38,674 nt of DNA from SAR116 cluster bacterium AG-355-O21 (GTDB lineage: Bacteria > Pseudomonadota > Alphaproteobacteria > Thalassobaculales > Thalassobaculaceae): contig QCEM01000019.1 in assembly GCA_003280605.1 (NCBI GenBank), positions 1 to 38,674 of the forward strand, given 5' to 3'. Below the pieces are notes generated by a model. It was not told where the DNA came from and ran no database searches. It saw nothing but the letters and a program-made list of their open reading frames with translations. This document shows positions 33,996 to 38,674 of this stretch, in pieces. How positions within the stretch are numbered: the stretch's first letter is position 1; each line of letters begins with the position of its first letter. A program made the position numbers and the translations under genes.

Positions 33996-34784
33996 ATGCA
34001 ATTTGTCACCATCGAGAAACATGATCGGATTGCGATTGTCCGCTTTGACCGCGGCATCGCCGCCAACCCAATGTCCCAGCAATTGCTGCGTGAGTTAACC
34101 GAGGCGGCCCACAGTTTTGACCATGACAGCCATACCTCGGCAGTCATTTTAACAGGCCGTAGCGACCACTTTTCGATGGGCGCAGATTTGAAAGACCCGC
34201 AAACCGCCGCCCTGCGCGAGGCAGGGCTTGCTGAGCGACGCCTGGGCATGATGGCCGGGATGCGCATGTGCCGGGCCTGGGAAGAAATCCAAGCGCTGAC
34301 CATCGCGGCAATTGAAGGTTGGTGTGTCGGTGGCGGCGTCGCCCTTGCGGTGGCCACCGATTTACGCATCCTTGGGGCCAGCGCCGGCATGTATGTTCCG
34401 GAAATTGAGCGGGGCATGAATATGAGCTGGGGGTCGGTGCCCCGGATTACCAATTTGGTCGGCCCGGCACGGGCCAAAAGGATCGTCATTTTGGCCGAAA
34501 AAATCATGGCCGAACGGGCCGTCGATTGGGGTTTCGCCGATGAGACCGTGGCTGATGGTGAGGCGGTCACGGCAGCCTTGGCCATGGCCGAGCGGGCCGC
34601 AGCCCTGCCACCGGTCGCCTTGCGCATGTGCAAGCAAGACATCAACGCCTATGCCAATGCCCTCGCCTCGGTTGCCAGCCATAGCGATTTTGACCAATTT
34701 GCATTGGCCCAAACCGGCGGTGACTTTCAGGAAGGCGTGTCGGCCTTTTTAGAAAAACGACAGCCCCGTTACAGCGGTGCCTAG
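33996..34784 (+). CDS. enoyl-CoA hydratase/isomerase family protein
   Basis: A 262-residue crotonase-fold protein. HFSMGADL and GWCVGGGVALAVATDL are the oxyanion-hole segments. The first hydratase Glu is replaced by Val (GGGVAL), while the second is retained in YVPEIERG, a pattern seen in some isomerases and carnitinyl-CoA dehydratase-like members. AAGGG lies before the ATG. It follows the other plus-strand crotonase by 57 bp and precedes the PhyH-like gene by 73 bp. The two crotonases differ clearly in active-site residues and so probably do successive steps rather than the same one. Confidence 0.87.
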   Translation: MQFVTIEKHDRIAIVRFDRGIAANPMSQQLLRELTEAAHSFDHDSHTSAVILTGRSDHFSMGADLKDPQTAALREAGLAERRLGMMAGMRMCRAWEEIQALTIAAIEGWCVGGGVALAVATDLRILGASAGMYVPEIERGMNMSWGSVPRITNLVGPARAKRIVILAEKIMAERAVDWGFADETVADGEAVTAALAMAERAAALPPVALRMCKQDINAYANALASVASHSDFDQFALAQTGGDFQEGVSAFLEKRQPRYSGA

Positions 34785-34857
34785 ACCGGTAACCAAAGAC
34801 TTGATTTTTCGCCCTTAAGCTGAATATCCTGATGCTGTCTTTCGCAACGGTGGCATC

Positions 34858-35700
34858 GTGAATGAAATGGCAAATACCCTAGCAGACGATTATCGACGTG
34901 ATGGTTTTGTGTTTCCCGTCGATGTGCTCTCGGCAACAGATGCGCAGCAGCTTCGCGCCGATCTTGAGGCAGCCGAAAACCAATTGCGTGATCAGCCTCA
35001 AAAACTTGCCTTGCTGCGCGCCTATCCAGACCGGTTGCTGCCAAGTTTTGACACGCTGATCCGACATCCCATTCTACAGGCCCATGTCAGCCAAATTCTT
35101 GGTGAGGATTTGATGGTTTGGAGTGCCGGACTTTTCATCAAAGAGGCACAGACGCCACATATCGTCACCTGGCACCAAGACCTGACCTATTGGGGCCTGG
35201 ATGATGCCGATGAGGTGACCGCCTGGGTTGCCCTCTCGGCGGCCAATTTAGACAGTGGTTGCATGCGGTTCGTTCCAGGTAGCCATCACGTCCGGCAAGT
35301 CCCGCATGTGGATAGCTTTGATGCCCATAACCTGTTGTCGCGCGGCCAAGAAGTTGCCGTTGCGGTGGATGATAGCGATGCTGTCGATATCATTCTTCAG
35401 CCGGGACAAGCCTCGCTTCACCACGGCCATTTGTTTCACGCCTCCGACCGCAATCAAACGGCCGACCGCCGAATTGGCGTGGCGATCCGCTTTATTCGCC
35501 CGTCCATGCGGCAGCTTAGCGGTGACGCTGCGCTTGTCGCCCTGGTCAGCGGCGTTGACAACTATGGGCATTTTAAAATCGCCGCGCCACCAAAGGCGAA
35601 GCTCACGGCGGACGATTTCGCCCGCTGCCGACTGGATAGCGAGATTAAGCGCAAAATCCTCTATGCCGGGGCGGAAAATGCAGCCGGTCAGCGGTACTAA
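34858..35700 (+). CDS. phytanoyl-CoA dioxygenase (PhyH) family protein
   Basis: A 280-residue Fe(II)/2-oxoglutarate oxygenase of the PhyH family. Iron ligands are His106 and Asp108 (TWHQDLTYW) and His194 (LFHASDRNQ), with Arg204/205 for 2-oxoglutarate. The Asp is present, so it is a hydroxylase type rather than an SyrB2-like halogenase. DSGCMRFVPGSHH is the characteristic core strand. The GTG at 34858 gives the longest form; an ATG at 34867 is an alternative, and neither has a strong ribosome site. It could hydroxylate an acyl-CoA or a free small molecule. The neighbouring CoA-handling genes favour an acyl substrate, which is inference. Confidence 0.87.
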   Translation: MNEMANTLADDYRRDGFVFPVDVLSATDAQQLRADLEAAENQLRDQPQKLALLRAYPDRLLPSFDTLIRHPILQAHVSQILGEDLMVWSAGLFIKEAQTPHIVTWHQDLTYWGLDDADEVTAWVALSAANLDSGCMRFVPGSHHVRQVPHVDSFDAHNLLSRGQEVAVAVDDSDAVDIILQPGQASLHHGHLFHASDRNQTADRRIGVAIRFIRPSMRQLSGDAALVALVSGVDNYGHFKIAAPPKAKLTADDFARCRLDSEIKRKILYAGAENAAGQRY

Positions 35701-35743
35701 AGCAGAACTTTATATCGTCTGTTTAGTCTAGTATGCTGGACAC

Positions 35744-37144
35744 ATGAACACCACGCCCGTTATCCCTGCCGTCACTCTAGAATTAGCGCATTTCGCAGCC
35801 GATTTGAATTATCAACAGCTGCCGAAAGCGGTTGTTGAACATGCCAAACTGGCGTTGCTGGACGGCGTTGGCGTGATTTTACAAGGCCGCCAACTGCCGT
35901 GGTCGCAAATGCTCACCGAACTGGTGATAAACGATGGCGGCACGCCTGAGGCATCGTTAATCGGCAGCGCCGTTAAGGTGCCCGCCGCCGCCGCTGCTTT
36001 GGTGAATGCCACGGCCGGACACGCTTTCGAGTTGGATGACATTCACCGGGATTCAATCGTCCACCCGAATTCAATCTGCGTCCCTGTTGCCCTTAATATG
36101 GCCGAACGTGCAGGCGGTTGTAGCGGCCAAAAAATCATCACTGCAATTGTTGCCGGCTATGAAATTGCAAACCGTATCGGTGCCGCCGCCGGCACCGACC
36201 TTTTGCTGCGCGGCTTCCATCCACAAGGCACCGCCGGCGCCATTGCCGCTGCCGTTACCGCCGGAAAAATATTGGATTTGACGGCGGCGCAAATGCTCAA
36301 TGCAATCGGCATCGCCGGCTCCCTTGGGGCCGGTTTGATGGCGGCGCAAGAAGGGGCGATGGTGAAGCGTTTGCATTCCGGCAGGGCCGCCGAGGCCGGG
36401 GTCCGCGCGGCGCTTTTGGCCGAGCAGGGCTTTACCGGCATCGAAAACCTGGTCGAAGCGAATTATGGTGGCTTTTTATCCAGCTTTGCCGGTCATACGG
36501 ATAATTGGCAGCGGGCGCTGGCCGATCTTGGTCAGGGCTGGGAAACCACCAAAACAGGCTTCAAACCGCACGCCACCGTGACCAGCATTCATTCATCCTT
36601 GGATAGCTTACAGAAGATCATGCGCCAAAACGATCTCAGTGTCGGCGATATTCTGCGAGTTGATGCCGGCATCAGCCATCCGACCTATGTTCACTGTGCC
36701 TGGCCGTTTGAAAGTCAAAGTATCACCGCGGCACAAATGAACTTAGCCTACGGACTTGCCATGATCGCCATTGATGGGGTGGCATTTGTCGACCAGTTCA
36801 CCGAAGACAGGCTGCATGATCCCGACGTGCTGGCCTTCATCAAACGCGTGCACGCCACGGTTGACCCTGAAATTGCCGAATTGGGCCCGGCGTTTCGGCA
36901 TATGGCCAAACTGACCGTGACGACCGTCGATCAACGTGTTTTCCAGCATGTTGAACGACACCGCCGAGGATCACCGGAAAACCCTGTTTTGGCGGAAGAC
37001 CTGGCGGCTAAATTCCGGGCGCTGACAGCGCCGGTACTATCGACGGAACGCCAAGCCGCGGTGCAAGCGCATATCGATATGATCGACACCCTCAACGATA
37101 GCCGTCAGCTGGTTGACCTGCTCGACCCTGAAAAACATCTTTAA
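35744..37144 (+). CDS. MmgE/PrpD family protein
   Basis: A 466-residue member of the MmgE/PrpD family, which includes 2-methylcitrate dehydratase, cis-aconitate decarboxylase and iminodisuccinate epimerase. The N-terminal all-helical domain contains LALLDGVGVILQGR, NATAGHAFELDDIHRDSIVH and AIVAGYEIANRIG. The segment around KRLHSGRAAEAGVRAALLA is also highly conserved in the family. The C-terminal domain begins near TGFKPHATVTSIHSSLD. There is no prpB or prpC nearby, so a methylcitrate cycle is not supported; an uncharacterised dehydratase or epimerase role is more likely. It lies 43 bp after the PhyH-like gene and 28 bp before the hydrolase gene. Confidence 0.9.
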   Translation: MNTTPVIPAVTLELAHFAADLNYQQLPKAVVEHAKLALLDGVGVILQGRQLPWSQMLTELVINDGGTPEASLIGSAVKVPAAAAALVNATAGHAFELDDIHRDSIVHPNSICVPVALNMAERAGGCSGQKIITAIVAGYEIANRIGAAAGTDLLLRGFHPQGTAGAIAAAVTAGKILDLTAAQMLNAIGIAGSLGAGLMAAQEGAMVKRLHSGRAAEAGVRAALLAEQGFTGIENLVEANYGGFLSSFAGHTDNWQRALADLGQGWETTKTGFKPHATVTSIHSSLDSLQKIMRQNDLSVGDILRVDAGISHPTYVHCAWPFESQSITAAQMNLAYGLAMIAIDGVAFVDQFTEDRLHDPDVLAFIKRVHATVDPEIAELGPAFRHMAKLTVTTVDQRVFQHVERHRRGSPENPVLAEDLAAKFRALTAPVLSTERQAAVQAHIDMIDTLNDSRQLVDLLDPEKHL

Positions 37145-37172
37145 GCAGTCGTTTCTTCAAAGGAGAGAATCC

Positions 37173-38051
37173 ATGCATGTTACCGACATTGGGGAATATC
37201 AACTGAGCCGTGTTGTCGAAAGCCAAGCACCGTTTTTAGAAGCCTCCGCCTTCATTCCCGATGTTGACATGGATTTGGTTGAGGCCAATCGAGATTGGCT
37301 GTTTCCGCGCTTCATGGAGGCCGGCAGCAATAAGATTATCTTGGCCATACAATCGTATATTTTGAAAACGCCTCGGCATACGATTTTGGTCGATACCTGC
37401 GTTGGCAATCACAAGCCACGACCGGGGCGGCCGATGTTTGATATGCTGAACACCCCGTATATGGCCGAACTGGCCGCCGCAGGTGTACAAGCCGAAGACG
37501 TCGATTATGTACTGTGCACCCATCTGCACATCGACCACGTCGGCTGGAACACAAAACTGCTGGACGGCCGATGGGTTCCGACATTTCCAAACGCCAAGTA
37601 TATTTTCGCCCGCACGGAATTTAATTTTTGGGAAGAACGCCATCGAACCGGCAATGACACAGTGGTGCCGAACGTCTATGGCGACAGTGTTTTGCCGGTG
37701 GTGGAATCTGGCCAAGCCGTGCTGGTTGATAACGACTACGAACTTGATCATGGCATTTGGTTTGAGCATGCACCCGGACACACGGTCGGGAATATTGTGA
37801 TCAATGTCGCCTCCGCCGGCAGCACCGCCATCTTGACCGGTGATGTGGTCCATCACCCGCTGCAACTGATCCGGCCGCAGTGGTCCAGTCGTGCCTGCGA
37901 AGACCCGGCGCAATCGGCAAGAACCCGGCAAGCTATTTTGGAACGGCTGGCAGACAGCGATACAATCATGGCACCGGCCCATTTCGCGGCCCCAACCTGC
38001 GGCCATGTGCACAGCCATGGTGATGAGTTTCGATTTGAATTCTTGCGCTGA
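37173..38051 (+). CDS. metallo-beta-lactamase-fold hydrolase
   Basis: A 292-residue MBL-fold protein expected to bind two zinc ions. The signature THLHIDHVG gives His117, His119, Asp121 and His122; downstream ligands are the His in APGHTVGN and the Asp in LTGDVVHHP, so the metal site is complete. Related proteins include lactonases and other esterases. With no peptide signal it is cytoplasmic. The ATG at 37173 is chosen because AAGGAGAG lies 6-7 bases upstream; an earlier in-frame ATG at 37113 lies inside the PrpD gene. It is the last gene of the plus-strand run, and a lactone or thioester hydrolysis step is plausible but unproven. Confidence 0.88.
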   Translation: MHVTDIGEYQLSRVVESQAPFLEASAFIPDVDMDLVEANRDWLFPRFMEAGSNKIILAIQSYILKTPRHTILVDTCVGNHKPRPGRPMFDMLNTPYMAELAAAGVQAEDVDYVLCTHLHIDHVGWNTKLLDGRWVPTFPNAKYIFARTEFNFWEERHRTGNDTVVPNVYGDSVLPVVESGQAVLVDNDYELDHGIWFEHAPGHTVGNIVINVASAGSTAILTGDVVHHPLQLIRPQWSSRACEDPAQSARTRQAILERLADSDTIMAPAHFAAPTCGHVHSHGDEFRFEFLR

Positions 38052-38099
38052 GGAAAATACTGAGAGCCATCTCAAAGCCACGACAGAACGCGCTTTAGA

Positions 38100-38129
38100 T
38101 TGACAAAACAGCTAGTTTTTTAGTATTAG
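38100..38129 (+). promoter_or_regulatory. possible sigma-70-like promoter of the last gene
   Basis: A perfect TTGACA at 38100-38105 is separated by 18 bp from TATTAG at 38124-38129. The bases between also form a weak AAAAC/GTTTT hairpin followed by T bases, which might end the preceding operon. The next start codon is about 120 bp downstream. Confidence 0.4.
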
Positions 38130-38248
38130 TTCGCGGTTGAAGTAACGGATGCGGATACTATTTTCTGGGTCGTCAGAGCACTGTTTTCGCGCCGATCCGA
38201 TGCCCAACAGCTGCTGTATAAATCGCTTTGTGAGTGGGATCAAAAAAG

Positions 38249-38674
38249 ATGCCAAGTGATATCGGCTTAGATATTAACGAATTGATCGAATTTGGCACTC
38301 AGGTCCGCAGCCAGAGCGATAATTCAGTTCGCTTAGGCGAGCGCGTGGTGACCAACCCCCAGAAACTCGCTGCCGGGGAAATTTTCCTGGCCAATCAACA
38401 TCGGCCTGAGTTCAAACCGCTGTTTAACAGCTCGATGCTGAACCTTTGCCAATTTGAAAAAATTGTTGCCCGCAACACCCAGCAAGATCATGTCACACCC
38501 GGCCAAGTCCGCACCAAAATGATCTATCCGTTTAATCGTCCCGACGCCCAAGGGCAGATGCAATACAGCTACATGTTTTTGTTTGAGCGCGATTTCGTTC
38601 ACAAAGTGAAAAGTGCGTTCAACGCCTCAATGGCTGATGAGCTACGTGATCATGACCTCAAAGCGCTGTCGCAT
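38249..38674 (+). CDS. unrecognised protein, 3' end beyond the window
   Basis: The frame is open from the ATG at 38249 to the right edge, 142 codons without a stop. The product begins MPSDIGLDINELIEFGTQVR and contains RVVTNPQKLAAGEIFLANQH and YSYMFLFERDFVHKVKSAF. It is soluble, mixed in charge, with no signal peptide, membrane segment or motif that I can assign. Codon use resembles the neighbouring genes. Only a weak purine-rich site (AAAAAAG) precedes the ATG. It is separated from the MBL gene by about 200 bp that hold a possible promoter, so it probably starts a new transcript. No function is proposed. Confidence 0.6.
   Translation, partial: MPSDIGLDINELIEFGTQVRSQSDNSVRLGERVVTNPQKLAAGEIFLANQHRPEFKPLFNSSMLNLCQFEKIVARNTQQDHVTPGQVRTKMIYPFNRPDAQGQMQYSYMFLFERDFVHKVKSAFNASMADELRDHDLKALSH

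Noticed and set aside
1-38674. tRNA or rRNA genes, CRISPR arrays, insertion sequences or integrases
   Set aside because: I saw no transposase, integrase, cas gene, regular direct-repeat array or RNA-gene sequence in the window.

Overview
The window looks like a chromosomal segment of an alphaproteobacterium. The best marker is the flaF-flbT-flagellin trio together with the flagellar regulator FlbD, a set typical of that class. GC content is moderate and the overall flavour is marine/Rhodospirillales-like, but a genus cannot be fixed from the sequence alone. Both ends cut through genes. With a length near 38.7 kb this would fit a large-insert clone from an uncultured organism, which is inference only.

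Layout. (1) 1-2565, plus strand: the end of a MaoC-type hydratase, a long SDR dehydrogenase and a thiolase, i.e. the last three steps of a beta-oxidation-like cycle, closed by a hairpin terminator. (2) 5933-2618, minus strand: GMC flavin oxidoreductase, TauD-like dioxygenase and FAH-family hydrolase, probably one operon; a cupin-like gene is divergent at 6231. (3) 7036-25048: a flagellar region. Flagellin, flbT and flaF lie on the minus strand. fliK-flgD-flgE follow on the plus strand behind a well-matched sigma-54 promoter. Then come fliF-fliH-fliN-motA-flbD-flhA-flhF-flhG (plus), with fliI-fliJ convergent on the minus strand. fliG is absent from its usual place after fliF, and no motB is present.

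(4) 25111-38674: a second accessory/catabolic region. A DUF1127 protein and a GcvA-type LysR regulator are divergent. They are followed by a broken methyltransferase, a PaaG-like crotonase with a nitronate monooxygenase, and an operon of acyl-CoA ligase, IPNS-like oxygenase and enolase-superfamily enzyme (minus). Divergent from that operon is a plus-strand run of two crotonases, a phytanoyl-CoA-dioxygenase-like protein, an MmgE/PrpD protein and a metallo-beta-lactamase-fold hydrolase. The window ends inside an unrecognised gene starting at 38249.

The main surprises are three coding lesions within about 4 kb (25.5-30.3 kb): a frameshift at the 3' end of the LysR gene, an amber codon in the methyltransferase in place of a likely tryptophan, and an ochre codon 43 codons before the natural end of the enolase-superfamily gene. 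In each case the reading frame beyond the lesion still encodes recognisable protein. They could be pseudogenes in the making or sequence errors. In the flagellar part, flagellin has a sigma-70-like promoter with an A/T-rich upstream tract and a structured leader of about 120 nt beside the FlbT gene, while fliK on the other strand has a sigma-54 promoter. FliK carries an unusual Asp/Arg/His-rich tract.
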